DNA of 64,000 nucleotides from Streptosporangium sp. NBC_01495 (GTDB lineage Bacteria > Actinomycetota > Actinomycetes > Streptosporangiales > Streptosporangiaceae): the NCBI RefSeq assembly GCF_036250735.1, contig NZ_CP109430.1, positions 2,232,001 to 2,296,000 on the forward strand. The letters are read 5' to 3'. Below, one piece after another: positions 54,048 to 62,061 of the stretch; within the stretch, counting starts at the first letter, position 1, and the number at the start of each line of letters is the position of its first letter. The notes beneath the pieces were generated by a model. That model was not told the DNA's origin, did not search any database, and worked only from the letters and a program-made list of their open reading frames with translations. The position numbers and the translations under genes were made by a program.

Positions 54048-54638
54048 ATGAGGGAAACCCGACTCTCGTCCGCCGGCCTGCGTGACGCCATCGACCGCAG
54101 TGGCTACTATCCCGACCTGGTCGCCGACGCGGTCGAGTCCGCGCTCGGCAAGGAGCAGGTGGGCGCCTACGTCGTGCATCACGAGGCCACCTTCGACCCG
54201 GCCATGGAGGTGCGCAGGCACGTCACCGTGCTGGTGCTCTCACCCACCCGGCTGCTCGTCTGCCACACCGACGAGCACCCCCCGGTGGAGGGGGTCTCGG
54301 CGTCCCACGCCTCCACGACCACCGAGGCCGTGCGCCTCAGCCGGATCCAGTCGGTCGCGGTCACCCGGGTCGTCCCCGACCCCGCCTCCTACGTGCCCGG
54401 AGTGCCGCCCACGGAGGTCACGCTCACCATCGGCTGGGGAGCCATCTCCCACGTCGATCTGGAGCCGGCCACCTGCGGCGACGACAACTGCGAGGCCGAC
54501 CACGGATACACCGGCGCGATCACGGCCGACGACCTCTCCCTGCGGGTGAGCGAGGCGGCCGACGGGCCGGAGGCCGTCTCCCACGTGCTGGCCTTCGCCA
54601 AGGCACTGTCGGAGGCCACCGCCCGCACCGCCTCGTGA
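54048..54638 (+). CDS. DUF5998 protein
   Basis: Encodes 196 residues from ATG 54048. It matches the actinomycete DUF5998 family: RDAIDRSGYYPDLVADAVESALGKEQVGAYVVHHEATFDPAMEVRRHVTVLVLSPTRLLVCHTDEH, SRIQSVAVTRVVPDP, and TLTIGWGAISHVDLEPATCGDDNCEADHGYTGAITADDLSLRVSEAADG. The family is widespread in actinomycetes with no known function; the fold looks PH-like or beta-sandwich. Its stop overlaps the next gene's GTG start by four bases, so it is co-translated with the phosphodiesterase and may regulate or partner it. Confidence 0.88.
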   Translation: MRETRLSSAGLRDAIDRSGYYPDLVADAVESALGKEQVGAYVVHHEATFDPAMEVRRHVTVLVLSPTRLLVCHTDEHPPVEGVSASHASTTTEAVRLSRIQSVAVTRVVPDPASYVPGVPPTEVTLTIGWGAISHVDLEPATCGDDNCEADHGYTGAITADDLSLRVSEAADGPEAVSHVLAFAKALSEATARTAS

Positions 54639-55750
54639 ACCCCCTGATCCCCGCGTACGGGACGGCCTCGCTCGCGGACCTCTCCTCCTCGCTGCTCGCC
54701 GCGGTCGGGGTGGACGGCGACAACCCGCTGGATCTCGCCCCGGCCGAGCGGGTCCTGCTGTTCCTCGTCGACGGCATGGGCGCCGAGCTGCTCCGTGCCC
54801 ACCCCGGCGTCGCGCCGTTCCTGTCCTCCATGCCCGGCGGGGTGCTCACCGCGGGCTTCCCCGCCACGACCGTGACCAGCCTGGCCGCCCTCGGCACCGG
54901 CCTGCCGCCGGGCGGGCACGGCATGCTCGGCTACCAGCTCGCCGTGCCCGGCGCCGGTTACCTGCTCAACTGCCTGCGCTGGACCACCCCCGGCCCCCTT
55001 GTCGAGCCCGGCGAGTGGCAGCCGGCCCCGACCGTCTACGAGCGCGCGGCGGCGGCCGGCGTCCCGGTCAGCTACGTCGGCCCGGCCAAGTTCGAGACCA
55101 CCGGTTTCAACAGGGCCGTCTACCGGGGCGTGCGCTTCGTCGGGGCCGACGAGGTCGACGACCGGATCGCCGGGGTCCGCCACGCGCTGGCCGAGCCCCG
55201 GGCCCACGTCTCGGTCTACTACGGCGACCTCGACTCCGCCGGCCACGTCACCGGCTGGGGCTCCCCGGCCTGGCTCGGCCGACTCGCCCTGGTCGACCGG
55301 ATGGCCGAGCGGCTGGCGGAGACGCTCCCGCCGGGTTCGGCGATGTACGTCACCGCCGACCACGGCATGATCAACGTCACCGACCGCGTCGACGTCGACG
55401 CCCTCCCCGCGCTGCGCGAGGGCCTCGCCCTGCTCGGCGGGGAGAGCAGGGCCCGCCACCTCTACGCCGCCCCCGGCGCCTCGGCGGCGGTTCTCGACAC
55501 CTGGCGCGACGTTCTCGCCGGGAAGGCCTGGGTGGTATCCAGGGAGGAGGCGGTCGAGTCCGGCTGGTTCGGGCCGGAGGTCCGCCGGGAATGGCTGCCC
55601 AGGATCGGCGACGTCCTCGCCGTCCCGTACACCGACTGCGCCATCGTCGCCTCGGTCGCCGAGCCGCACGAGGCGGGGTTCATCGGCTGCCACGGCTCGC
55701 TGACACCCGCCGAGCAGTACGTTCCTCTCCTGGAGACGAGCACCCGTTGA
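54635..55750 (+). CDS. Alkaline-phosphatase-superfamily phosphodiesterase/nucleotide pyrophosphatase
   Basis: Encodes 371 residues from GTG 54635, overlapping the DUF5998 stop (GTGA). Metal-site features of the family: VLLFLVDGMGAELL (first Asp), the nucleophile Thr in GFPATTVTSLAALGTGLPPGGHGMLGY, YYGDLDSAGHVTGWGS (Asp/His pair) and TADHGMINV (Asp-His). It likely hydrolyses phosphodiester or pyrophosphate bonds, of nucleotide sugars, phosphonates or glycerophosphodiesters; the sequence does not choose. No signal peptide is present. Conserved linkage with DUF5998 and the coupling suggest the two act together. An IS605-end-like hairpin separates it from the sulfurtransferase gene. Confidence 0.88.
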   Translation: MNPLIPAYGTASLADLSSSLLAAVGVDGDNPLDLAPAERVLLFLVDGMGAELLRAHPGVAPFLSSMPGGVLTAGFPATTVTSLAALGTGLPPGGHGMLGYQLAVPGAGYLLNCLRWTTPGPLVEPGEWQPAPTVYERAAAAGVPVSYVGPAKFETTGFNRAVYRGVRFVGADEVDDRIAGVRHALAEPRAHVSVYYGDLDSAGHVTGWGSPAWLGRLALVDRMAERLAETLPPGSAMYVTADHGMINVTDRVDVDALPALREGLALLGGESRARHLYAAPGASAAVLDTWRDVLAGKAWVVSREEAVESGWFGPEVRREWLPRIGDVLAVPYTDCAIVASVAEPHEAGFIGCHGSLTPAEQYVPLLETSTR

Positions 55751-55786
55751 CATCCTCCCCACGGCCGAAGCCGGGGGGCTCCACGC
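55748..55786 (+). repeat. IS200/IS605-type end relic or REP-like hairpin
   Basis: GTTGACATCCTCCCC followed by a hairpin, CCCC-A-CGGC, loop CGAA, GCCG-G-GGGG (55757-55778), resembles the right-end signature GACATCCTCCCCGGCCTGAAGGCC commonly left by IS200/IS605-type elements in actinomycetes. No transposase or TnpB is nearby, so this is a solitary end or a mobilised REP-like unit. It lies about 20 bases before the sulfurtransferase start. Confidence 0.45.
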
Positions 55787-55798
55787 TGGAGGTATCCG

Positions 55799-56635
55799 AT
55801 GAACCCGCTGATCACTCCCGCCGAGCTGGCGGGCCTGGCCGGGGTGAGCGTCCTCGACGTGCGCTGGAAGCTCGCCGTCCTGCCCACGGGGCCGGCCGGG
55901 ATCGACTCCTACCGCGAGGGGCACATCCCCGGCGCCGTCTTCTGTGACCTGGAGACCGACCTGGCGGCCCACGCCGGGGAGGGGGGCAGGGGAGGCCGCC
56001 ACCCGCTGCCCTCCGCCGAGGCGTTCCAGCAGGCGATGCGCCGGCTCGGCGTGTCCGGCTCCCGGAGCGTCGTCGTCTACGACGGGGCCGACTCCAGCGC
56101 GGCCGCCGCCCGCGCCTGGTGGCTCCTGCGCTACTTCGGCCACCCCGACGTGCGGGTCCTCGACGGCGGGCTGCGCGCCTGGGCCTCCGAGGGCCGGCCG
56201 GTCTCCGTCGAGGAGAGCCGTCCCGAGCCCGGCGACTTCGAGGCGAGGCCGGGCGGGATGCCGGTGCTCGACTCCGCGCGGGCCGGCGAGCTCGCCGCCG
56301 ACGGGGTGCTGCTCGACGCCCGAGCCGCCGAGCGCTACCGGGGCGAGGTCGAGCCGATCGACCCGGTCGCCGGGCACATCCCGGGCGCGGTCAGCGCCCC
56401 CACCGGTGAGAACGTCGACCCCTCGGGCCGCTTCCACCTGCCCGACTTCCTGCGCGAACGCTTCAACACCCTGGGCGTCGTCCCCGGGGTGGAGGTCGGC
56501 GCCTACTGCGGATCCGGAGTGACGGCCGCGCACGAGGTGCTGGCCCTGGAGGTGGCCGGCATCCCGGCCGCGCTCTACGTCGGGTCGTGGTCCGACTGGG
56601 TGACCGACCCCTCCCGGCCGGTCGCCACGGGCTGA
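55799..56635 (+). CDS. Two-rhodanese sulfurtransferase (SseA/MST type)
   Basis: Encodes 278 residues from ATG 55799, GGAGG at 55788. Two rhodanese domains: the first (about 1-125: LITPAELAGLAGVSVLDVRWKL, YREGHIPGAVFCDLETDLA, VVVYDGADSSAAAARAWWLL) has Asp in place of the active Cys and is structural; the second (about 140-278) has GHIPGAVSAPTGENVDPSGRF and the active loop AYCGSGVTA with C236. The loop CGSGVTA fits mercaptopyruvate-type enzymes more than thiosulfate-type ones (which favour basic residues). It transfers sulfane sulfur to thiophilic acceptors such as cyanide or thioredoxin. It is probably independent of its neighbours. Confidence 0.92.
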   Translation: MNPLITPAELAGLAGVSVLDVRWKLAVLPTGPAGIDSYREGHIPGAVFCDLETDLAAHAGEGGRGGRHPLPSAEAFQQAMRRLGVSGSRSVVVYDGADSSAAAARAWWLLRYFGHPDVRVLDGGLRAWASEGRPVSVEESRPEPGDFEARPGGMPVLDSARAGELAADGVLLDARAAERYRGEVEPIDPVAGHIPGAVSAPTGENVDPSGRFHLPDFLRERFNTLGVVPGVEVGAYCGSGVTAAHEVLALEVAGIPAALYVGSWSDWVTDPSRPVATG

Positions 56636-56714
56636 CCGCCCCGGGCCACCGCCTCTCCACGGCCGGCCGCCCCGGGCGACCTGATCCTCCCGGCCGGCCG
56701 CCTTGAGCGACCGG

Positions 56715-59189
56715 TCACTCGCGGCCGGCCGTCGGCGGCCGATCCCCGCAGCCGAAGCAGACGAAGCCCGCCACGCCGGTCTTCCCGCTCGCGACGGCCA
56801 GCGCCCGCGCGGGCGGGTCACCGGCGGCCAGCGCCCCGTGGAAGGCGGTCATCAGCGTCAGCGTCTCCTCGTCGCGCACCGGCACCAGGCTGGCCACCAC
56901 GCACCGCGTCCCCAGCGACAGGAACGTGCCCGCCAGCCCCAGGGGCGCCCCGTCCGCCGGGGCGTGCGCCATCCCCGCGTCGCACGCCGACAGCACCACC
57001 AGGCCGGGCGGGGTGCGCAGCCGCAGCAGGTCGTACGCCATCAGCGGGCCGTCGTCGAGGTCGATGCTCGACAGCAGCGGGCTGCGCGGGGAGAACATCC
57101 CGTGCGCGGCCAGGTGGGCCACGTCGGCCCGCTCCAGCGCCGCCATCACCTCCGCCCGCCGCGCCGCCACCCGCTCCGTACCCCGATGGCACCCGCCGAC
57201 CATGCGGGCCTCGGCCTCCGCGTACCGCAGCCCCGGTCCGGCCACCGCCACCGGCACCGCCGCCACCCTCCCGTCCCGTACGGCCGGCGCCCGCCGCCCG
57301 GCCAGCCAGGCGGCGGCGCTGGCCGCCACGGTCACCGGCCGGTCGGCGTTCATCGGCAGCAGCGGCCAGGGCAGGGTGTGCAGTGTCCCGGTCGGCACGA
57401 TCACCAGCGGCCGGTCGCCCAGCCGGTCGCGCAGCGGGCCGAAGAGGAGCCGCTCCAGCTCCGCGGCCTCCGCGCCGGGCTCGGGGGCCCTCCCGTCGAG
57501 CAGGTGCGTCCTGCGCAGCCCGTACCGGAGGCGGACGGTGGCCTCGGCGACGGCGGGGAACGGGCCGAGGCGGCGCAGCGTCACCCGGTCCCGGGTGACC
57601 ACGACGGCGACCAGATCGCCCTCGTGGCGGACGAACTCCACCAGGACCGACTCCCCGAGCGCCGCCCGCAGCGCGGCCGGGCGGGGCGCGAGCGGCCGTC
57701 CGGCACCTCCGGTGACCGCCCGCCACCGCTCGGCCCAGGTCAGGACCGCGCGGCCCCGCCCGGTCCGCATGGCCAGGGCCAGCCCGAACCCGGCCAGCGG
57801 CTCACCCGCCCTGGCGGCGTGCGCGCGTACCACCGGATCCTCGAACGTCCTCGTCCCGGCGCCCACCTCCGCCAGACCGGCCAGCACCGCGGCGAACGCC
57901 CCCCGCCGGTCTCCGGCCAGGGAGCGCAGCAGCGCCGTCGCCTGGAGGGCGACCACCCCGCGGCCCGAGCGGGCGAGGAGGGCGAGCTGGTGCTCGGCGG
58001 CCGGCCGGTCGCCCAGACCGAGCGAGACCTCGGCGGAGGTGAGCCTGAGCGCCGCCGAGGTGTCCCGGTGCCCGGCGGCGTCGAGGGCGTCGGCACACGA
58101 GAGCATCGTCGCGGGCAGCTCCGCCGAGGGCGGGTCCAGCGCGAGCCGGGCCCGCAGGAGGATCTCCTCGGCGACCGGCGCCAGGACCGCCCGCCCCTGC
58201 GCGGCCAGCTCGCGGGCGGCCAGTTCCGCGCTCTCCCGGGCGCGGCGCGGATCACCGGTGCGCAGCTCGACCCTGGCGAGCAGGAGGAGGGCCTCGGCCA
58301 GCGCCGTCCCGGCGCCCGCCGCCGCCAGCTCGGGAACCGCCATCTCCAGCAGGACCCGCGCCTCGCCGGGCAGATGGGCGGCGATCAGGGCCTCGGCCAG
58401 GTCGCAGCGCACCGTCGCCAGCCGCTCGGGGTAGCCGACCAGGATGTCCTCGGCGCGCCGGTAGGCGCTGAACGCGGCGGGCAGGTCACCGCGCCGCGCT
58501 GCCAGGAACGGCAGGTTGCCCTCGGCGAGCGCGAGAACGTGTTCCAGGCCCGCGTCCCTCGCCAGCTCCGCGCACCGGCTCAGGTCGGCCTCCGCCGCCC
58601 CGAACTCCCCGAGGAACACCCGGGCGAGCCCTCGGTTCAGCATCGCCCCGGCCAGGAACCTGACGTCGCCGCCGAGAACGGGCACGGCCCGGTCACAGTG
58701 GTCGACGGCCTCGCGGTAGCGGCCGAGCCGCGCCAGGGCCACGGCCCGGTGCACGCCCAGCTTGCCCACCTCGGCCGGGGTCAGGCCGGGCTCGGCGTCC
58801 GCGGCGACGGCCAGCGCCTGCTCCGGATGGCCCAGCTCCGTACGGACGTGGACCAGCGACAGCCGCGCCTGGGCCGCCCGGTGCGGCAGCCCCGCCGAGA
58901 GCGCGATCCGCACCGCCCGGCGCAGCCGCTCCTCGGCGAACGGCAGGTCGCCCAGCTCGCGCGCCGCCACCGCCAGCGCCCGGTGCGCCACCGCCTCGGC
59001 CTCGCAGTGCCCGCACCCCGCGAGGCGAGCCGCCGCGCCGCCCTCCGGGGCACCCGCCCGGCAGGACGCGGGAAGCGAGGCCAGCACGGTGCGGGCGAGA
59101 GCGAGGGCGCGGGCCGGGTCGCTGCCCGACAGGTCGACCGCGTGCTCGGCGTCGGCGAGTGCGTCGGCGAGTGCCTCGTCGAGGGTCAC
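56715..59189 (-). CDS. TPR-CHAT caspase-like protease
   Basis: Encodes 824 residues from GTG 59189, which directly abuts the upstream gene's stop (TAG then GTG). Residues ~1-470 form a long run of TPR-like hairpins (EAVAHRALAVAARELGDLPFAEERLRRAVRIALSAGL, GDRAVPVLGGDVRFLAGAMLNRGLARVFLGEFGAAEADLSRCAELARDAGL). The last ~280 residues are a CHAT domain: RPLVIVPTGTLHTLPWPLLPM, catalytic H696 in VAHLAAHGMF, and C736 in LVVLSACDAGM, ending with ERLTLMTAFHGALAAGDP-like helices. CHAT domains are caspase/separase-type proteases, and TPR-CHAT proteins act as regulated effectors in CRISPR type III-E and death-domain systems. Here it is the last gene of a subtilase / sigma factor / small protein / CHAT operon. 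Confidence 0.9.
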   Translation of the reverse strand: MTLDEALADALADAEHAVDLSGSDPARALALARTVLASLPASCRAGAPEGGAAARLAGCGHCEAEAVAHRALAVAARELGDLPFAEERLRRAVRIALSAGLPHRAAQARLSLVHVRTELGHPEQALAVAADAEPGLTPAEVGKLGVHRAVALARLGRYREAVDHCDRAVPVLGGDVRFLAGAMLNRGLARVFLGEFGAAEADLSRCAELARDAGLEHVLALAEGNLPFLAARRGDLPAAFSAYRRAEDILVGYPERLATVRCDLAEALIAAHLPGEARVLLEMAVPELAAAGAGTALAEALLLLARVELRTGDPRRARESAELAARELAAQGRAVLAPVAEEILLRARLALDPPSAELPATMLSCADALDAAGHRDTSAALRLTSAEVSLGLGDRPAAEHQLALLARSGRGVVALQATALLRSLAGDRRGAFAAVLAGLAEVGAGTRTFEDPVVRAHAARAGEPLAGFGLALAMRTGRGRAVLTWAERWRAVTGGAGRPLAPRPAALRAALGESVLVEFVRHEGDLVAVVVTRDRVTLRRLGPFPAVAEATVRLRYGLRRTHLLDGRAPEPGAEAAELERLLFGPLRDRLGDRPLVIVPTGTLHTLPWPLLPMNADRPVTVAASAAAWLAGRRAPAVRDGRVAAVPVAVAGPGLRYAEAEARMVGGCHRGTERVAARRAEVMAALERADVAHLAAHGMFSPRSPLLSSIDLDDGPLMAYDLLRLRTPPGLVVLSACDAGMAHAPADGAPLGLAGTFLSLGTRCVVASLVPVRDEETLTLMTAFHGALAAGDPPARALAVASGKTGVAGFVCFGCGDRPPTAGRE

Positions 59190-59654
59190 CTACGGGCGGA
59201 TCCGGGTCCAGCTGGTGACCACGGGGGAGTCCCCGGGCCGGTGGCACACCACGCTGAACCAGCCCGGCGGCAGGCCGGTGACCGCGAACTGGCCCGTCGG
59301 GGACAGCGCGCGCGACTCGGTGAGGTGCAGGGTGCGGATCTCGACCAGCGTGCCCGCCTCGGGGCAGGGGGTGACCTGGCCCGCCAGGTCGACCAGGCCG
59401 TCCAGGGAGGTGATCTCCAGCTCCACCGTGAGCTCGGCGGCGGTGAACCTCAGCAGCCGGGGCTCCTCGGCGGACCGGACGCCTCGCGGTACGGGCGTGG
59501 CCACGGGGCGGGCCGTGGTGGCGTCGGGCAGCCGCAGGCCGAAGGCCGCGCGGGCGGCGTCCGTCACCCGCGCGGGCACCGGGTCACTCCCCGAGGCCAG
59601 GCGCAGCGCGGCTATCAGGGACTCGTCGTCGATCGCCGTCGGATGTCGCGTCAC
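59190..59654 (-). CDS. 154-residue partner protein between sigma factor and CHAT protease
   Basis: GTG 59654 overlaps the sigma-factor stop by four bases (GTGA), and the gene ends immediately before the CHAT start. The N-terminal third is helical (DDESLIAALRLASGSDPVPARVTDAARAAFGLR), followed by a Pro-rich linker (~35-60) and a C-terminal beta sandwich (LLRFTAAELTVELEITSLDGLVDLAGQVTPCPEAGTLVEIRT, then GQFAVTGLPPGWFSVVCHR) resembling carboxypeptidase-regulatory/transthyretin-type folds. Proteins of this plan recur beside sigma factors and CHAT proteins in actinomycetes. It has no zinc motif or membrane helix. By position it is a candidate anti-sigma factor, sensor or protease substrate; none of these is shown by the sequence. 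Confidence 0.72.
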   Translation of the reverse strand: MTRHPTAIDDESLIAALRLASGSDPVPARVTDAARAAFGLRLPDATTARPVATPVPRGVRSAEEPRLLRFTAAELTVELEITSLDGLVDLAGQVTPCPEAGTLVEIRTLHLTESRALSPTGQFAVTGLPPGWFSVVCHRPGDSPVVTSWTRIRP

Positions 59655-60232
59655 GGTGTCGCCTCCCGGGCGGTGAGCATGGTGCGGAGCCGGTTCAGGC
59701 AGCGGCCCCGGGTGGGGCCGTAGCTGCCGCTGGGCATGCCCAGGCGCCCGGCCAGCTGATGCACGCCCGCGTCGGGGGCCGTGGCCATCAGCCGGAACAG
59801 CGATCGGCACGGCTCGTGCATCTCGTCGACGGCCTGCCACAGGCGGCGGCCCTCGTCTGCGCTCAGCACGGTCAGCGCGGGATCGGCGTGCGCGTGCCCG
59901 GCGCCGGCCGGGGCGAGCCGCGCGTGCTCGGCGTTCGCGTGCTCGCCGGGGTCGGCGACCAGCCGCTCGCCCCGGTGCCGCCGGCTCAGTAGGGACGCCT
60001 CACGCTTGGCCGTGGTGAACAGCCAGGGACCGATCCTGTCGAGGTCGCGGATGGTGTGCAGGCTCTCCAGCAGCCGCAGCCAGGTGCCCTGCACCGCGTC
60101 GGCGGCGTCCGCCGGGCTCAGGTCGTAGGCGCGCACGGCCGACCACAGCAGCCCCGTGAAACGGGTGACCAGCGCGTCCCAGGCCGCCTGGTCGTCCACC
60201 GGGACGGCGTCGATCGTGCGCTGGTCGCTCAC
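59651..60232 (-). CDS. ECF-like sigma-70 family factor
   Basis: Encodes 193 residues from GTG 60232, with GGAGG five bases upstream on the minus strand. Region 2 (WDALVTRFTGLLWSAVRAYDLSPADAADAVQGTWLRLLESLHTIRDLDRIGPWLFTTAKREA, ~15-75) and region 4 (EGRRLWQAVDEMHEPCRSLFRLMATAPDAGVHQLAGRLGMPSGSYGPTRGRCLNRLRTML, ~130-190) are typical of small sigma factors; region 3 is absent. The inter-domain loop is His/Ala-rich (ANAEHARLAPAGAGHAHADP). The region 4 recognition helix reads SGSYGPTRGRCLNRL. It is encoded 61 bases after a subtilase gene and overlaps the partner-protein gene. It probably directs its own operon and unknown targets; no promoter could be assigned. Confidence 0.88.
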   Translation of the reverse strand: MSDQRTIDAVPVDDQAAWDALVTRFTGLLWSAVRAYDLSPADAADAVQGTWLRLLESLHTIRDLDRIGPWLFTTAKREASLLSRRHRGERLVADPGEHANAEHARLAPAGAGHAHADPALTVLSADEGRRLWQAVDEMHEPCRSLFRLMATAPDAGVHQLAGRLGMPSGSYGPTRGRCLNRLRTMLTAREATP

Positions 60233-60293
60233 CGGCACCTCCAGGACCACGAAGAACACTCTGCGTGTTCACGCGAAGACTTTGGGTGAGACT

Positions 60294-61361
60294 TTAGTCG
60301 GGCATGGGCACGACGACTCCCAAATCGGGGATCCGTCTGGTCCCCGCCGGGTCGAGGACGTGCTTCACGGCCTCGGGGGAGGGCCGGTCCGCGCACGCCG
60401 CGGCGATCGCCCCGCTCACCAGGGCGGTGGCGAAGGAGGTCCCGCTCCAGCGCGCGTAGCCGTTGAACGGCCCGTGTTCGAGGAAGGTGCTGGACAGCCA
60501 CTCGCCGCGGGCGCACGCGTCCACCCACGGGCCGTACGCCGAGAACGGGGCCCTCGCCCTCCCGTCCGCGTCCAGCGCCCCGACGGCGATCACCCCGGGT
60601 GACGCGGCGGGCCAGAAGGGGCGGTCGGAGGCGGTGTTGCCCGCGCAGGCCACCGTGACCGTACCGGCCAGTCCCTCCAGGGCGGCCTCCACGAGCGGGG
60701 AGGGGTGGTCGTCGAAGGTGTGCCCGCCGAAGGACAGGTTGAGCACCCGGGGCGGTTCGGCCCGCAGTCGCTCCAGGAGGCGCAGCAGCCCGGCCTCGTC
60801 CCCGACGCCGTGGCCGTCCAGCACCCGGATCGGCCGCAGCCGCGCCAGCGGGGCGGACCGCAGGACCAGCCCGGCTATGAACGTGCCGTGCCCCGCCTGG
60901 AGGTCCATCTCGCCGTCGCCGTCGGAGTCGGGCACCTCGTCGGCCTCCCGGCCCCGCTCCAGGAACCACGGGCTCTCCTGCCACCACGGGTGCTCCGCCA
61001 GGCCGGTGTCGGCCAGCGCCACCGTCACGGCGTCCGCCGCGCTCCCGGCCGGGACGGGCTCGGGCGCCGGGAGGGCGGCGCGGGGGAAGGGCCGGGAGGC
61101 CGGGCCCCCGAAGTAGAGCGGCTGGCCCGTCAGGATGTGGTTGGGGGAGGCGCGCACGCCCCGCGCCCGTACCGACGCCACCAGGTCGCAGACGTCCACG
61201 CCCGGCGAGAGCCGCACCTGGTAGATCCCCCCGATCTCGGTGACCGCGTCGGCCCAGCGGGCGGTGGTCGCGAGGCCCGAGGCGTCGGTCAGCATCTGGC
61301 CCTTCCTGATCAGGGCGGGCGAACCGGGGATGGGTTCGACCCGTTCGATACCGGTATTCAT
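60294..61361 (-). CDS. Subtilisin-family (S8) serine peptidase, no signal peptide
   Basis: Encodes 355 residues from ATG 61361 with GGAGG upstream. Catalytic triad: D118 in VALADTGL, H158 in AGHGTFIAGL and S309 in SGTSFATA; N242 in CAGN provides the oxyanion hole. Residues 1-~105 are a pro-region-like domain without a signal peptide or membrane helix (MNTGIERVEPIPGSPALIRKG), which is odd for actinomycete S8 proteases and suggests a cytosolic enzyme. It is the first gene of the sigma/partner/CHAT operon, so it may process or activate the partners after a stimulus. A divergent DUF3145 gene is 206 bases away. Confidence 0.88.
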   Translation of the reverse strand: MNTGIERVEPIPGSPALIRKGQMLTDASGLATTARWADAVTEIGGIYQVRLSPGVDVCDLVASVRARGVRASPNHILTGQPLYFGGPASRPFPRAALPAPEPVPAGSAADAVTVALADTGLAEHPWWQESPWFLERGREADEVPDSDGDGEMDLQAGHGTFIAGLVLRSAPLARLRPIRVLDGHGVGDEAGLLRLLERLRAEPPRVLNLSFGGHTFDDHPSPLVEAALEGLAGTVTVACAGNTASDRPFWPAASPGVIAVGALDADGRARAPFSAYGPWVDACARGEWLSSTFLEHGPFNGYARWSGTSFATALVSGAIAAACADRPSPEAVKHVLDPAGTRRIPDLGVVVPMPD

Positions 61362-61518
61362 CTGGTCCTCCGGGGGCGCTCACCAGTTCGCGGGGTTTTC
61401 TTCATTCCCGAGGATGCCCTGGCCAAGTGCCCGCGGCACAACATCTCGGTATGACCCCCCTCTGGTGCGACGTCACGACCGACGGTAGTCTCTCCTTCAG
61501 TCACTTGTGATCATCCTG

Positions 61519-61551
61519 GTACGAGGCCGTTGGGGAAGGCGCACCTCGTAC
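61519..61551. promoter_or_regulatory. Inverted repeat between S8 and DUF3145 genes
   Basis: GTACGAGG (61519-61526) is repeated inverted as CCTCGTAC (61544-61551), 17 bases apart, ending six bases before the DUF3145 ribosome site. The half-site TCGTACGA is itself palindromic, so it could be an operator or, in the transcript, a hairpin. It may influence either gene of the divergent pair. Confidence 0.5.
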
Positions 61552-61566
61552 GAAACGGGAGGTCCG

Positions 61567-62061
61567 GTGTCTGCTCGTGGCGTGCTTTACGTCCACTCAG
61601 CTCAGCCTGCGCTGTGCCCTCATATTGAATGGGCGGTCGCAGGTGTCCTTGGCGTGCCCGTAGATCTGACCTGGACTCCGCAGCCCGCCGCGCCCGGTCA
61701 CGTGCGCGCGCAGGCCGAGTGGGAGGCCCGTGTCGGTACCGCGGCGGCCATCACCTCGTCGCTGATGGGCTGGCAGCGGATCCGCTTCGAGATCACCGAG
61801 GACGCCTCGCCGGGTGCCGACGGGACCAGGCACGCCTACACCCCCTCCCTCGGCGCCTTCACGGCCGTGGTCGGGGCCAACGGCGACATCCTGGTCCCGG
61901 AGGACCGGCTGCGCTCGGCCATGCTGATGGCCCGCCAGGGCCGCGTGGTGCTGGAGGAGGAGCTCGACCGCCTGCTGGGCAGGCAGTGGGACGCCGAGCT
62001 TGAGTCGTTCCGCTACGCGGGCGAGGGCGCTCCGGTCCGCTGGCTGCACGCCGCCGTCTGA
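61567..62061 (+). CDS. DUF3145 protein
   Basis: Encodes 164 residues from GTG 61567, with GGGAGG (61558-61563) upstream. Matches the actinomycete DUF3145 family in length and sequence: RGVLYVHSAQPALCPHIEWAVAGVLGVPVDLTWTPQPAAPG, TAAAITSSLMGWQRIRFEITEDASPG, RHAYTPSLGAFTAVVGANGDILVPEDRLR and LDRLLGRQWDAELESFRYAGEGAPVRWLHAAV. Unknown function, but in Streptomyces the gene is commonly next to the fatty-acid synthesis (fab) genes; here accD6 is the neighbour, consistent with that. It is transcribed toward accD6 (convergent). Confidence 0.92.
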   Translation: MSARGVLYVHSAQPALCPHIEWAVAGVLGVPVDLTWTPQPAAPGHVRAQAEWEARVGTAAAITSSLMGWQRIRFEITEDASPGADGTRHAYTPSLGAFTAVVGANGDILVPEDRLRSAMLMARQGRVVLEEELDRLLGRQWDAELESFRYAGEGAPVRWLHAAV

